A stretch of 64,000 nucleotides of DNA from Bradyrhizobium sp. CB1717 (GCF_029714325.1 NZ_CP121666.1:7905001-7969000); one strand, 5' to 3'. Counted from the first letter of the stretch, positions 19,405 through 27,951 are shown. A program made the numbers and translations. Notes: generated by a model not told the origin, from the letters alone.

Positions 19405-19644
19405 TCAAAGCACTGTGATTTCTTCTTCAAGGCAGCCGATGAGCAGCTGCTCACCAAAATCGACAATGTAGATCGGCACGTTCGCTTCGGTATGGATCGC
19501 GACGTTGATGATCTCACCGGTCGCTCCGGCGGCAAGCAAGACTCCTTCGGGCTCCCTATCGGGAAATGAGTGGTCATTGATGAGGTCGACTGCGGTCTTG
19601 ACCCGCTGGCCACGTCGATATTTCGGAAAGCCGGCTGGCGTCAT
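19405..19644 (-). CDS. NifZ-domain protein, second copy
   Basis: A 79-residue SH3-like protein with KYRRGQRVKTAVDLIND, GATGEIINV and VDFGEQLLIGCLEEEI, the same pattern as half of a NifZ. In Azotobacter NifZ two such halves occur in one chain; here they are separate, overlapping genes. The ATG at 19644 overlaps the nifZ stop (ATGA). Probable role: MoFe protein maturation (second P-cluster pair) together with NifZ. Confidence 0.8.
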   Translation of the reverse strand: MTPAGFPKYRRGQRVKTAVDLINDHSFPDREPEGVLLAAGATGEIINVAIHTEANVPIYIVDFGEQLLIGCLEEEITVL

Positions 19645-19955
19645 AACTCCTCCGGCAATGGCAGATCATCGATCTCCTCGCAGGCGTCCACCGACTCCAG
19701 TTCCTTGCGCTTCATGCCAACGCGGTAGCCGCTTTCCAGATACTCGACGCCGTAGATGTAGAATTGCTGCAGGAACGTGCCGATCGATACGACGTAACCC
19801 ACCTCTCCCTTCTTGACTAAAACGTCGCCAATCTCCTTGCCGCGATAGGTGCCATCATTGCGGATGGTGCGATTGGCTCGCACTTTTTGGCCAAAGCTGT
19901 AGACAGGCGGCTGATTGAGCTCGACGACGTCGCTGTCGCGAACGATGCTGTTCAT
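19641..19955 (-). CDS. nifZ: NifZ, MoFe protein maturation factor
   Basis: A 104-residue NifZ. The SH3-like domain is plain: YSFGQKVRANRTIRNDGTY, GDVLVKKGEVGYVVSIGTFLQQFYIYGVEY, GYRVGMKRKEL. NifZ is needed for forming the second P-cluster of NifDK. The ATG at 19955 after GAGAGG was preferred to one six codons upstream. It sits in the nifB operon with overlapping neighbours. Confidence 0.92.
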   Translation of the reverse strand: MNSIVRDSDVVELNQPPVYSFGQKVRANRTIRNDGTYRGKEIGDVLVKKGEVGYVVSIGTFLQQFYIYGVEYLESGYRVGMKRKELESVDACEEIDDLPLPEEL

Positions 19956-20039
19956 GTATCGCCTCTCATGCATCGCTCCTTTAGGGGTGCGCGGAGCCGC
20001 TTCGGCCCCCGCAGGCGAGATTCTGCATTCACTTCATCC

Positions 20040-20300
20040 TCACGCGGCATCGTCAGTCACATCGACGATAGCAGCGCTGCCGAGAAGGCCACTCTCGGCA
20101 TCGCGAAGCGCCTTTGGACCACCGCGCGGAATGAAATGCCCGCCAAGCCCGTGCTGCCGACCAGATACAGCACGATCGCAGGGCAATCCGGCGCAGTCCT
20201 CGTCCGTCATGGAGGACCGAACGTCGGCAACTGCGCCGCCGCCAGAGCGCAGCACGAAGCTTATGACGCTTTCATTTCCAGCTGCTGGCATGCCACTCAT
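20040..20300 (-). CDS. Small protein of unknown function between frxA and nifZ
   Basis: An 86-residue frame starting MSGMPAAGNESVISFVLRSGG at 20300, five bases after GAGG. It fits a 12-base gap behind frxA. The glycine-rich, short sequence contains two cysteines (DCAGLPC). I do not recognise it. Its position and ribosome site make it likely real. Confidence 0.6.
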   Translation of the reverse strand: MSGMPAAGNESVISFVLRSGGGAVADVRSSMTDEDCAGLPCDRAVSGRQHGLGGHFIPRGGPKALRDAESGLLGSAAIVDVTDDAA

Positions 20301-20312
20301 GGGCCTCACGCT

Positions 20313-20537
20313 TTAGGCTGGCGCCTGGTAGCGAGGCAGGGATGTGTCAACCACGCAGGTATTGTCGACCGGACAGGCGGCGACACATTGCGGCTCGTCG
20401 AAATGGCCAACACATTCAGTGCATTTCGCCGCTTCAATGACAAAGCTCCCCCTCTTCTCCGAGATGGCATCGTTCGGACATAGGGGTTCGCAGGCTGAGC
20501 AGCTCGTACACTGCGAGGCGATGATCTTGAATGGCAC
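20313..20537 (-). CDS. frxA: 2[4Fe-4S] ferredoxin FrxA
   Basis: A 74-residue bacterial ferredoxin with two four-cysteine motifs: [12 protein letters not shown] and [18 protein letters not shown]. The insertion GHFDEPQ between cysteines of the second motif is typical of nif-linked FdxN-type ferredoxins. It is a paralogue of the fdxN product at 42058-42252, which shares KIIASQCT and GHFDxPQC. It starts 11 bases after nifB, as frxA does in B. japonicum. Probable role: electrons for NifB or nitrogenase. Confidence 0.93.
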   Translation of the reverse strand: MPFKIIASQCTSCSACEPLCPNDAISEKRGSFVIEAAKCTECVGHFDEPQCVAACPVDNTCVVDTSLPRYQAPA

Positions 20538-20548
20538 ATATTCCCCCT

Positions 20549-22129
20549 TTACGCTGCAGAGATCCGAGATCCCTGCCGGATCGCGGCGTCGCCGCGCTGC
20601 TCGTGCTGGATCTCCCCGCGTTTCACCTTGTCCAGATAGGATTTGAACCAGGCGATCGCCGACTTCTCAATGAACTCATGGGCGTATTGATCGACCGGCT
20701 CGATCCCCGCCTTGATCAGATTGCTTTTCGGGCAGCCGCCGATCTTTGACACGAAGACCGCATGGCAGTCATGGATGCCACCCATGATGGCGTAAAGCCT
20801 GTCCTCCTCACCATAACCGCCTTGGCAGTAAACATCCACGCGGCGGTGGCCGACGAATTTCGCGCCGGATGTAGAAAGTTCGTAAACCTGGAATTCCTTT
20901 GCATGCCCAAAGTGCTCGTTGATCAACCCTGAGCCCTTGGTTGCGACGGCCACTAGAAGAGTGATCGCGCTCATCTCTCCGGCAAATTCCGTAAGCTCCT
21001 TTTGGGCGGCCGCGACTTTGGCGGCGCGCTCATCCTCTACCCCGTCCTGATAACCCTTGCGCATCTCCAAGTCATATTGGACGTCCATTTTCATGAGCTG
21101 ATCGGTGGTGAACTCTGCGCTGCGGTCCTCCCCGAGTAGACCGACCGCATCGGCGCGGCACTGGCGGCAATGCCGCATCATTTTTATCTCCCCTTCACAA
21201 GCATCTTGCAGCGCCTTCAATTCCCACGCAGTTGGTCCGCGCTGACCGTTGAGGCCAAATACCGTGCCGTGTTCAGGCGCTGAGATCAGTGGCATGATAT
21301 TATGAAGGAAGGCACCGCGCGACTTCACCGCCTTGTTGACCTCGACCAAGTGGTCGTCGTTGATGTTTGGAATCATCACCGAGTTGACCTTGCACAGGAT
21401 ACCCCGTTCGCTCAGCATCTCGAGGCCTTGCAGCTGGCGATCGGTGAGTATCCTTGCCGCGTCGATGCCGGTGTAGCGCTTGTGGTTGAAGAAGATCCAC
21501 GGATAGATCTTGGCGCCGATTTCGGGATCGACCATGTTGATGGTGATGGTGACGTGGTCAATTTTGGACCCGGCGATGGTATCAATATGATCCGGCAGAG
21601 CCAGTCCGTTGGTTGACAAACACAGCTTGATATCCGGAGCCGCCTTGGCGACCAGCTCGAAGGTCTTGAACGTCTTTGCTGGATTGGCCAGAGGGTCGCC
21701 GGGACCAGCGATGCCAAGGACCGTCATCTGCGGAATAGTGGTCGCGACCGCGAGCACTTTTCTTAGCGCCTGCTCGGGCGTGAGCTTCTCGCTCACCACA
21801 CCCGGACGCGATTCATTGGCGCAGTCGTATTTTCGGTTGCAGTAGTTGCACTGGATGTTGCAGGCAGGCGCGACCGCGACATGCATGCGGGCGTAATGAT
21901 GATGCGCTTCTTCGCTATAGCAGGGATGGTTCTTGACCTTTTCCCAGATTTCGATCGGTAGATCGCCTGGCCCCGCCTGCGATCCGCAGCTCGCCTGCCC
22001 GGTGTTGGCCGAAGCGCGGCAGCCCTTATACTCCGCGGCGGGCTTCATCTTGCCGCCATCCACTGCCGCTTTGACATATTTTCCGCGTCCGACGACCGCA
22101 TTCATTTTCATTTTCCCTGCAGGCATCAT
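20549..22129 (-). CDS. nifB: NifB, FeMo-cofactor radical SAM synthase
   Basis: A 526-residue NifB that builds NifB-co, the 8Fe-9S-C core of FeMo-cofactor. The radical SAM motif is C90-x3-C94-x2-C97 (CNIQCNYC), followed by [13 protein letters not shown]-terminal NifX/NafY-like domain (about residues 400-505, [16 protein letters not shown]) completes the long form of the protein. Two adjacent ATGs follow GGGAGG; the first was taken. It heads an operon reaching at least to the Rieske gene at 16490 and has its own sigma54 promoter and NifA site. Confidence 0.98.
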   Translation of the reverse strand: MMPAGKMKMNAVVGRGKYVKAAVDGGKMKPAAEYKGCRASANTGQASCGSQAGPGDLPIEIWEKVKNHPCYSEEAHHHYARMHVAVAPACNIQCNYCNRKYDCANESRPGVVSEKLTPEQALRKVLAVATTIPQMTVLGIAGPGDPLANPAKTFKTFELVAKAAPDIKLCLSTNGLALPDHIDTIAGSKIDHVTITINMVDPEIGAKIYPWIFFNHKRYTGIDAARILTDRQLQGLEMLSERGILCKVNSVMIPNINDDHLVEVNKAVKSRGAFLHNIMPLISAPEHGTVFGLNGQRGPTAWELKALQDACEGEIKMMRHCRQCRADAVGLLGEDRSAEFTTDQLMKMDVQYDLEMRKGYQDGVEDERAAKVAAAQKELTEFAGEMSAITLLVAVATKGSGLINEHFGHAKEFQVYELSTSGAKFVGHRRVDVYCQGGYGEEDRLYAIMGGIHDCHAVFVSKIGGCPKSNLIKAGIEPVDQYAHEFIEKSAIAWFKSYLDKVKRGEIQHEQRGDAAIRQGSRISAA

Positions 22130-22173
22130 CGGCCTCCCAGGACCGTCCGTGAGCGAGCCTCAAGAAACTGGGG

Positions 22174-22189
22174 AGCAACTTGCATGCCA
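22174..22189 (-). promoter_or_regulatory. Sigma54 promoter of nifB
   Basis: On the minus strand TGGCATGCAAGTTGCT is a perfect -24/-12 element, 45 bases before the nifB start. Confidence 0.93.
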
Positions 22190-22278
22190 TGGCGGCGACG
22201 ATGGAATTGCAGCCATACGCCAACGAGTTAGCGGAAACTATGGGCGCTGGCGCATGTAAGAACATGCAATGATGCACT

Positions 22279-22294
22279 TGTTGTCAGTGCGACA
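22279..22294. promoter_or_regulatory. NifA site of nifB
   Basis: TGT-N10-ACA (TGTTGTCAGTGCGACA), 90 bases upstream of the nifB -24 element. Confidence 0.88.
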
Positions 22295-22449
22295 GATACG
22301 TCGTCATTCTCACACAGCGCGCCGTGGCCTGCTCATTCATTCTCGCGCTGAGCTCGCCCTAACCCGGCTCCATCTGAACGTGTCTTTTCGCGTTGCGGCT
22401 CTCGCAAATAAGTCGATACGAGCTGGGGGATTCGGGCTTCACAAGGACG

Positions 22450-23300
22450 CTAATGGGTGATCAGTATCTCAACCGCGCAAGGGAGCCCAATCGCAAGCGG
22501 TGTAAGGCCCTGCTCGAGTAGAAAGCGGAGCTCGTTGCGAGAGAGCGCGTCCGCATCAACGATCGCATAGTGGGTGTCGGCCGACTTCGCTTGATGGTCT
22601 TCCGGGCATAGCCACGCAAGAGCTGGTCGTTGAAGCGACAGCAGATGAAGAGAAAGGTCTGTCCGGTTCGCCTTTCCTTGACGATGTCCGGAATTTGGTG
22701 CCTGAATGTCGATTTCGGTCGACGCCTCGACATAGCCAGGGAGATAAGGAAGTTGTTGGCCGGCTGCACGCTGCCGTGCGGCTGGTACAACACCGTCCCC
22801 CAGCTGCCGGCGACGGAACTGTCGACCTCTTGGCCAAGTGACTCGTAAAAACGATACCAACGATCCTCGCCAATGCCGATGCGGGTGATACCTGCACTTC
22901 GCCCCATCGCGATTACCCACCGCCTCGCGCATGGCGGCATCATACCACGCGTCGACTATGACGGGCAGGGATAGGGACGCAAGATGATGGCCCAACCGCG
23001 TCGGCTCGACTGGCTCAGCGAAGGCCTGCGTCACCAATGCCGTCACGGCGGACCGGTATTTGCTGATCTCGATATGCTGCGCCGAGGCCCACGCATTGCC
23101 CTAGCTCGCCGCGGCAGCGCAACCTTGCTCGCGAAGAAGCTGGCCAACGCCTCTGGCGTGGTCGGCATATCGGATCTGCAGAATTTCGGCGATGCCAGGA
23201 CCGAGATAGGGAATGACGCTCGCGGCCCTCAGGCCGGCAGCGATGTCCACGAGCGTCGCCTTTGCATCGGCAGCATCGACAAAGTCGATCTGTGAGGGCG
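22450..23300 (-). pseudogene. Decayed SIR2-like gene of nif clusters
   Basis: Scattered over three frames are pieces of the SIR2-like protein found in some nif clusters: LRAASVIPYLGPGI, then a TAG (23103-23101), then HIEISKYRSAVTALVTQAFAEPVEP and SLPVIVDAWYDAAMREAV in the same frame. After frameshifts come GEDRWYRFYESLGQEV, TVLYQPHGSVQPANNFLIS, VKERRTGQTFLFICCRFNDQLLRGYAR, and finally HYAIVDADALSRNELRFLLEQGL. At least one stop and several frameshifts make it non-functional. It lies between fixU and the nifB promoter. Confidence 0.75.
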
Positions 23301-23302
23301 CC

Positions 23303-23527
23303 TCACGGATCGTCCCCGTTCTCGCCCCGTTTTTTAGCGTTGATTGTGATCGGTAACCGTGTGCCGCTCGGCATCTCAGGTAAATCGAGCACCCAGCCAT
23401 TAGCTACTTTGATCCAGCCGCCCCATAGCGTCTCGTACTCGGATTCAACGATTGGCTCTTCGAGATCCTTTTTTGGCACGTAGATCGACAGGCCCGCGTC
23501 CGGAGACCGGCGGATCATGATTTTCAC
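23303..23527 (-). CDS. fixU: FixU/NifT protein
   Basis: A 74-residue NifT/FixU. Family pattern: KIMIRRSPDAGLSIYVPKKDLEE, then ETLWGGWIKVANGWVLDLPEM. Starting at GTG 23527, seven bases after GGAG; an ATG three codons in is the alternative. Function is unknown; mutants in other species fix nitrogen normally. It follows nifS by four bases. Confidence 0.92.
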   Translation of the reverse strand: MKIMIRRSPDAGLSIYVPKKDLEEPIVESEYETLWGGWIKVANGWVLDLPEMPSGTRLPITINAKKRGENGDDP

Positions 23528-23531
23528 GAGT

Positions 23532-24704
23532 CTACTCCTTGACTGCGACGGCGGAGGTGGCGCGCAGGCGAGCCACGATGTCGGACACTGCGCACACGAC
23601 CTCATCGACCTCCGCGACGGAGGTTTCACGCGACAGAGAAAAGCGCACCGCGCCACGCATCCGCCACGCCGGCACCTGCATGGCACGCAGAACATGCGAT
23701 GGCTGCATTGAGCCGGCGTTGCAGGCTGATCCGAGCGACACGGCAATGCCCGCTCTATTGAGATGGTGGACGATGGCTTCGCCTTCGAGACGATCGAAAG
23801 CAATATTGGCCGTGTTCCCTAATCGATTGCTGAGATCGCCGAGCGCAACGCACTCGCCAATTTGCAAAATTCCATGCTCAAGGCGGTCGCGCAACGCGCA
23901 AATGCGCACGCGCTCCGATTCGAGCCGCTCCGCGGCAAGCTCGGCGGCCTTTCCCAGGCCGACAATGCCGGGAATATTCTCAGTCCCGCCGCGACGCCCT
24001 CGTTCCTGTGATCCGCCGCAGATCAGCGGCCGGAATTTTGTCCCTGTGCGCAAATATAGCGCGCCGATCCCCTTGGGACCGTGCAGTTTGTGCCCGGATA
24101 GCGAGAGCATGTCGATGGCACTGTCCTTTAGGTTCACGCGCACCTTACCGATGGCCTGGACCGCATCAGTGTGAAACAGCGCGCCCGCCTCACGGGTCAA
24201 CCCGGCAAGAAACCGCACGGGAAACTTCGTTCCGGTCTCGTTGTTGGCCCACATAACCGAGGCAATCGCTGTGCGTGGCCCGAGTGCGCCGCGAAACGCC
24301 TCAATATCGAGCCGGCCGCGCGCATCTACGGGTACGATGTGTGTCTTGACTCCTCTTGTCGTCAATTGCTCGGTTAGCGCAAGAACAGCGGAGTGCTCAA
24401 CTGAGGTGGTGACGATCTCGTCGCGGTCTTCCTGTGTCGCAAGCGCAGAGAGGATCGCGGCATTATTGGCCTCGGTCCCTCCCGAGGTAAAAACGATTTC
24501 ACGATCGTATGCGTTCCCTAGCAGGCCCCGCAAGCTCAGCCGGGCCTGCCTCACAGCGACTGCGACCTCGCTGCCAAAGGCATGCGTGGACGAGGCATTG
24601 CCGAATTGCTCGGTGAAGAACGGCAACATGGCTTGCAAGACCGATGGGTCGGTCCGCGTCGTTGCATTGTTATCGAGGTAAATCGGCACTCGATTTTCGC
24701 TCAA
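23532..24704 (-). CDS. nifS: NifS, cysteine desulfurase
   Basis: A 390-residue class I cysteine desulfurase supplying sulfur for nitrogenase clusters. It has the PLP lysine K206 in SGHKLHGPKG and the active-site cysteine C328 in GSACNAGSMQPSHVL. The chain starts at a TTG (24704) that overlaps the preceding stop as TTGA; a GTG five codons later is an alternative. The operon iscN-nfu-nifS-fixU provides carrier, scaffold and sulfur source together. Confidence 0.96.
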   Translation of the reverse strand: MSENRVPIYLDNNATTRTDPSVLQAMLPFFTEQFGNASSTHAFGSEVAVAVRQARLSLRGLLGNAYDREIVFTSGGTEANNAAILSALATQEDRDEIVTTSVEHSAVLALTEQLTTRGVKTHIVPVDARGRLDIEAFRGALGPRTAIASVMWANNETGTKFPVRFLAGLTREAGALFHTDAVQAIGKVRVNLKDSAIDMLSLSGHKLHGPKGIGALYLRTGTKFRPLICGGSQERGRRGGTENIPGIVGLGKAAELAAERLESERVRICALRDRLEHGILQIGECVALGDLSNRLGNTANIAFDRLEGEAIVHHLNRAGIAVSLGSACNAGSMQPSHVLRAMQVPAWRMRGAVRFSLSRETSVAEVDEVVCAVSDIVARLRATSAVAVKE

Positions 24705-25054
24705 TCCACTACCTCGCCTGCAGCGGCGACGGGAATCAGGCGAACTAATTCGCCGAGTTTACTCACCAGCCGCGCGCGAACGCTTTTCAGCGTCAGGCTC
24801 GAAAGCTTACACAACGTGCAGGCACCGGTCAGCCTGACCATGGCTCTGCTGCCATCGATCCCGATCAGGTGACAGTCGCCACCGACGCGTTGCAGATTGG
24901 GGCGGATCTCTTCGACTGCGCCGCGAAGGCGACGCTCTCGATTTGTCGCAGTGGACGACGATTGCCTTAGTTTTCCCGGTTCGGCCGGTATGCTTCGATG
25001 TTTTCTCCTCAGCAGCTGGACGATTTGTTTCATCAGCTGAACGATTTTCCGCAT
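24701..25054 (-). CDS. nifU: NifU C-terminal (Nfu) domain protein
   Basis: A 117-residue protein holding only the Nfu domain of NifU. The cluster motif C79-x2-C82 (GACTLCKLSS) is intact, preceded by GGDCHLIGIDGSRAMVRL. The IscU-like N-terminal and central [2Fe-2S] domains of full NifU are absent, and the first 40 residues are basic and unlike them. It starts within the end of iscN (22-base overlap) and ends in the TTGA coupling to nifS. It probably carries [4Fe-4S] clusters; scaffold work may fall to SufB. Confidence 0.85.
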   Translation of the reverse strand: MRKIVQLMKQIVQLLRRKHRSIPAEPGKLRQSSSTATNRERRLRGAVEEIRPNLQRVGGDCHLIGIDGSRAMVRLTGACTLCKLSSLTLKSVRARLVSKLGELVRLIPVAAAGEVVD

Positions 25055-25353
25055 GAGCAGTTCGCGGTGGCATTCGGGTTGTGAAAAGTAAAGCCAGAAC
25101 TCTCCGTTGCGATCACGAAATCAATGGTCGTGCCGATCAGATGCTCACAGCTCTTGTTATCGACGAACACCTTCAGCCCGTCACACTTGATCACGGTGTC
25201 GCCAGGTCTCGGTTCTTCGACCAGACCCATCTTGTATTTGAATCCATTGCAGCCGCCTGCTTCGATCATGACGCGCAGACCGCCGGTCGGGTGCGTCGAC
25301 GATGAAATCGCGCTCTTGATTGCATTCACTGCGCTATCCGTCAGGTTAATCAC
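25033..25353 (-). CDS. iscN: IscN, A-type iron-sulfur carrier
   Basis: A 106-residue HesB/IscA-type carrier with the three ligand cysteines C35 (GGCNGFKY), C99 and C101 (NCSCGKSF). The name follows the gene upstream of nifU/nifS in Rhizobium etli. It is the first gene of the nifS operon and has a perfect sigma54 promoter and NifA site upstream, divergent from the gene at 25626. Confidence 0.93.
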   Translation of the reverse strand: MINLTDSAVNAIKSAISSSTHPTGGLRVMIEAGGCNGFKYKMGLVEEPRPGDTVIKCDGLKVFVDNKSCEHLIGTTIDFVIATESSGFTFHNPNATANCSCGKSFS

Positions 25354-25388
25354 GGCTTTCCCTCATCAGCTTGGATCTCGCTGCTAAG

Positions 25389-25404
25389 GGCAAGTCACGT
25401 GCCA
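25389..25404 (-). promoter_or_regulatory. Sigma54 promoter of iscN-nifU-nifS-fixU
   Basis: On the minus strand TGGCACGTGACTTGCC matches the -24/-12 consensus, 35 bases before the iscN ATG. Confidence 0.92.
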
Positions 25405-25464
25405 GCGCGCAGACGCTTGATGATGCTCCCTTTTTCGGATCGCGCCTGTTGGCTTTGGAACGGA

Positions 25465-25480
25465 TGTCGCGTTCCCGACA
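25465..25480. promoter_or_regulatory. NifA site shared by iscN and the divergent gene
   Basis: TGT-N10-ACA (TGTCGCGTTCCCGACA), 60 bases from the iscN -24 element and 73 from the plus-strand promoter at 25554. Confidence 0.88.
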
Positions 25481-25553
25481 AGGCTCCTTGATGCGAGCGC
25501 AGCCACTGACGCGTTTTCGTTCTAAGCTACGGCGAAGGCCCCTACTCATGCAA

Positions 25554-25569
25554 CGGCAAGCAATTTGCA
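25554..25569 (+). promoter_or_regulatory. Sigma54 promoter of the unknown gene at 25626
   Basis: CGGCAAGCAATTTGCA keeps GGCA and TTGCA at correct spacing, 56 bases before the ATG. Confidence 0.65.
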
Positions 25570-25625
25570 TCGCATCTAGCACCGGCCAAGCCGTCGGTGA
25601 AGAGCTTAGATCGAGGAAGAGTTTA

Positions 25626-26216
25626 ATGACTGCAATCGAGAACACCGCACTCGGCAGACTTGAGAAGGAGGGCCGCTTGCTCAATGCCGTACTCAAAGGC
25701 GGGACTACCAAGCCGGGCCGGTTCGGCTTTCGCGGCGACGTGGCGCTAAAATTCCAGACTCAGGTCGCGGACGAAAAACGGCCGCCCGACTATTCGATTG
25801 AGCAGGTGTTGACGATCGCGCAGGACGGCGAATGCACTATTCCGGTGCTGGCCGGCTACCTGCATTCCTTCGCGTATCTCGCTGACGTCACGACCGTCCT
25901 TGATGGCGCCTTGAGCCCAACCGGCAGCTACTTCATTTTCTGCAACAACATTGATTTACTGGCGAAGTACCGAGTGAGGTTCGGAGACATTCGCTTCCAC
26001 GTCCTACCGTGCGATGAATCCACGGTTTGGAAGGAGATGATGGACCTGGTCGGGCTCAACAAGGACGAAATCAAGAAGCTCGATCCGGGCGGCAAGCTTG
26101 ATTACCTCCTCGATGCCGCAAAGGATCTCGACCTGTCTTATGAGGAGATCTCGTACGAGGACGGACTAAAGAGGATGGAGCCCGTGAAAAACCGCAACGA
26201 GAACCGGCCGGTCTGA
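25626..26216 (+). CDS. Conserved-looking protein of unknown function, divergent from iscN
   Basis: A 196-residue soluble protein starting at ATG 25626 after GGAAGAG; the open frame upstream to 25371 overlaps the promoters and is not used. Sequence: MTAIENTALGRLEKEGRLL, FGFRGDVALKFQTQV, a hydrophobic GYLHSFAYLADVTTVLDGAL stretch, then an acidic, charged C-terminal third. Cysteines occur singly, with no metal motif. It shares a NifA site with iscN, so a role in symbiotic nitrogen fixation is likely. It converges with the Rieske gene, their stops being nine bases apart. I do not recognise the family. Confidence 0.85.
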   Translation: MTAIENTALGRLEKEGRLLNAVLKGGTTKPGRFGFRGDVALKFQTQVADEKRPPDYSIEQVLTIAQDGECTIPVLAGYLHSFAYLADVTTVLDGALSPTGSYFIFCNNIDLLAKYRVRFGDIRFHVLPCDESTVWKEMMDLVGLNKDEIKKLDPGGKLDYLLDAAKDLDLSYEEISYEDGLKRMEPVKNRNENRPV

Positions 26217-26225
26217 GCGCGGACT

Positions 26226-26621
26226 TCAGTTGTTGGCCGATGCATCGTCTTCGACAAGATGCACACCAACGACGCAGATATCATCATCCAGAACTGCCAA
26301 CGCGATCGGCGTGAGGGCTCCGCCTTGACATGGACCTTCGACGCACCGGCCGGTGCCGAGTTCGAAGGTCGAACCATGCTTGCCGCACATCAGCCGGATG
26401 CCGTATGGATCGAGGAATTCGTTCCGCTCCCAGTCCAAATTGACGCCGCTGTGCGGGCATTTGTTAGCGTAGCCAAGCACCTTTTTGCCCCAGCGCACAA
26501 CAATGATGGACCACGGCTGGTGATTGCCGTCATCATCGACGATCATAAGGTGGAATCCCATGGCCTGGCGGCTCGGAATGTCCTTAAAGTTGCAGATCGC
26601 GTAGATGGGATTTGGCTTCAT
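26226..26621 (-). CDS. Rieske [2Fe-2S] protein
   Basis: A 131-residue soluble Rieske ferredoxin with C55-x-H57 (NKCPHSG) and C79-x2-H82 (LMCGKHG). It resembles ferredoxin components of dioxygenases and nitrite-reductase small subunits. It is a paralogue of the protein at 16490-16963. No fixed partner gene is adjacent. The ATG at 26621 is well supported by the conserved start of the fold. A poor -24/-12 candidate upstream was rejected. Confidence 0.9.
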   Translation of the reverse strand: MKPNPIYAICNFKDIPSRQAMGFHLMIVDDDGNHQPWSIIVVRWGKKVLGYANKCPHSGVNLDWERNEFLDPYGIRLMCGKHGSTFELGTGRCVEGPCQGGALTPIALAVLDDDICVVGVHLVEDDASANN

Positions 26622-27108
26622 TTATCACCCATTCATTGCAAGACGCTTTTCATTGTCGCTGTGCAATCAACCTGCAAGAATCGTACAAGTGCCGGGCTGA
26701 TAGTGTCTGTGGCAATCCAACGCGCGAGCCCCCATTGCTGACTCACCCAATTACCCGACGCATAATTCAGAAGCAGTTCGACAATTTGGGACTTGCGGCC
26801 GTTTCCATGAAGGTCGTTGCAGCTGCAGCTTTCGGGTCCAAGCCCTCTGCACCATTGGCCGGATAGCTGCCTGCGGTGGCCGGTCGTTGCTGCTCGTTGA
26901 TGGCCACTCCGCAGGGAGCCCCCGTTACGCCCCCTCAGATCGCATCCCACCGTAACTTCGTAAGCGCCTTCAGAGAAAGGTTGAACGGACGTTTGAGCCG
27001 GCGGGGGGACGCAGCGAGCGTGCGCCCCCTTTGGAGCAAGACCGTTGAGCCGGGATAGAACGGTCAAATGTCCGTCATTTCAGGCCCGTTGCTGCTATTG
27101 CAGCGAAT
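26622..27108. other. Gene-free stretch between the Rieske gene and nopP
   Basis: No credible coding region. One sigma54-like sequence (26662-26677) lacks the invariant GG. Confidence 0.45.
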
Positions 27109-27951
27109 TTACTCCATGTGCATCTCCGTAAGAGCGCGCTCCAAGTAAAATGAAGGGTCATCGTCCGACGAGTCCGTTTGGTAGCTTCTCTGAGGACCGA
27201 CATTACTGCCGCCATCTTCGGAAAGATACTTCGTAGGCTTGCCTACGCGCTGCCACTCGTCGTTCTCGTTCTTCGCCCATACATCGGGGCGCTGGTGAGG
27301 ATCAAGCACCCAGTGGTTACGACCCACGTGAACAAAACCCATGTCCGCTAGACGAGGTTCCATGCCCGCTAGGGCCGGCCGCGACAAGATCAGCGGATGG
27401 TCCCCGTCCTCTCGCAGTTGATGTTCTAGCAAGATATCGCCAGCGTTCTCGACAAGCGGATGAGTCACCCTAAGATCTACGACGGATGTGATATCGTTGC
27501 GCCCAAACTGCTGCTGAAACTGGTCTCCTTTAATCAGAGCCGGGCCTCCTGCTCTTAGAAGCCCGACAATTTCGTGGCCCAACTGGTAGCTGTAAAATCG
27601 TGCTGGCTTATTTGGATCGTCGTAGGTGTTGGCGTAACTTCCAGCAACCGTCGCTGTGCGCTCAGCCTTCTGGGAGACGAAGTCTGAGTACTCTTCTGGG
27701 TTCGCGGCGATGTACCTGATATCATTTCGCAAGAATCTCTCAACGCCGCGCAAGAAGGACTTTCGGTCGATCTCTCTAATGGGTGGTTCGGAAACGAGAG
27801 AGTATGACGCCGCTGGTTCTGATGACGACCCACCTCGCTCCATTCCTGCAACTGTTTCCGCAAACCGGGGACTATCTCCCCCTTCTGAGGAATCGTCAGT
27901 TTGGTTACCGGTTGTGAACTGGCTGGATGAGCCTACGCTTCTGCCATACAT
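27109..27951 (-). CDS. nopP: Type III secreted effector, NopP-like
   Basis: A 280-residue protein beginning MYGRSVGSSSQFTTGN; the first ~50 residues are Ser/Gly/Glu-rich, as in type III secretion signals. The middle and end (RFLRNDIRYIAANPEEYSDF, VVDLRVTHPLVENAGDILLEHQL, MGFVHVGRNHWVLDPHQRPDVW) form a compact domain I associate with NopP. In B. japonicum, nopP lies in this same interval between fdxB and nifS; NopP is the determinant recognised by soybean Rj2. AGGAGAG precedes the ATG. A tts box lies ~80 bases upstream, so control is by TtsI and flavonoids, not NifA. The naming rests on memory and synteny. Confidence 0.72.
   Translation of the reverse strand: MYGRSVGSSSQFTTGNQTDDSSEGGDSPRFAETVAGMERGGSSSEPAASYSLVSEPPIREIDRKSFLRGVERFLRNDIRYIAANPEEYSDFVSQKAERTATVAGSYANTYDDPNKPARFYSYQLGHEIVGLLRAGGPALIKGDQFQQQFGRNDITSVVDLRVTHPLVENAGDILLEHQLREDGDHPLILSRPALAGMEPRLADMGFVHVGRNHWVLDPHQRPDVWAKNENDEWQRVGKPTKYLSEDGGSNVGPQRSYQTDSSDDDPSFYLERALTEMHME

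Noticed and set aside
26662..26677. Sigma54-like sequence upstream of the Rieske gene at 26226
   Set aside because: TTGCAGGTTGATTGCA has TG instead of the invariant GG in the -24 half, and no NifA site is near.
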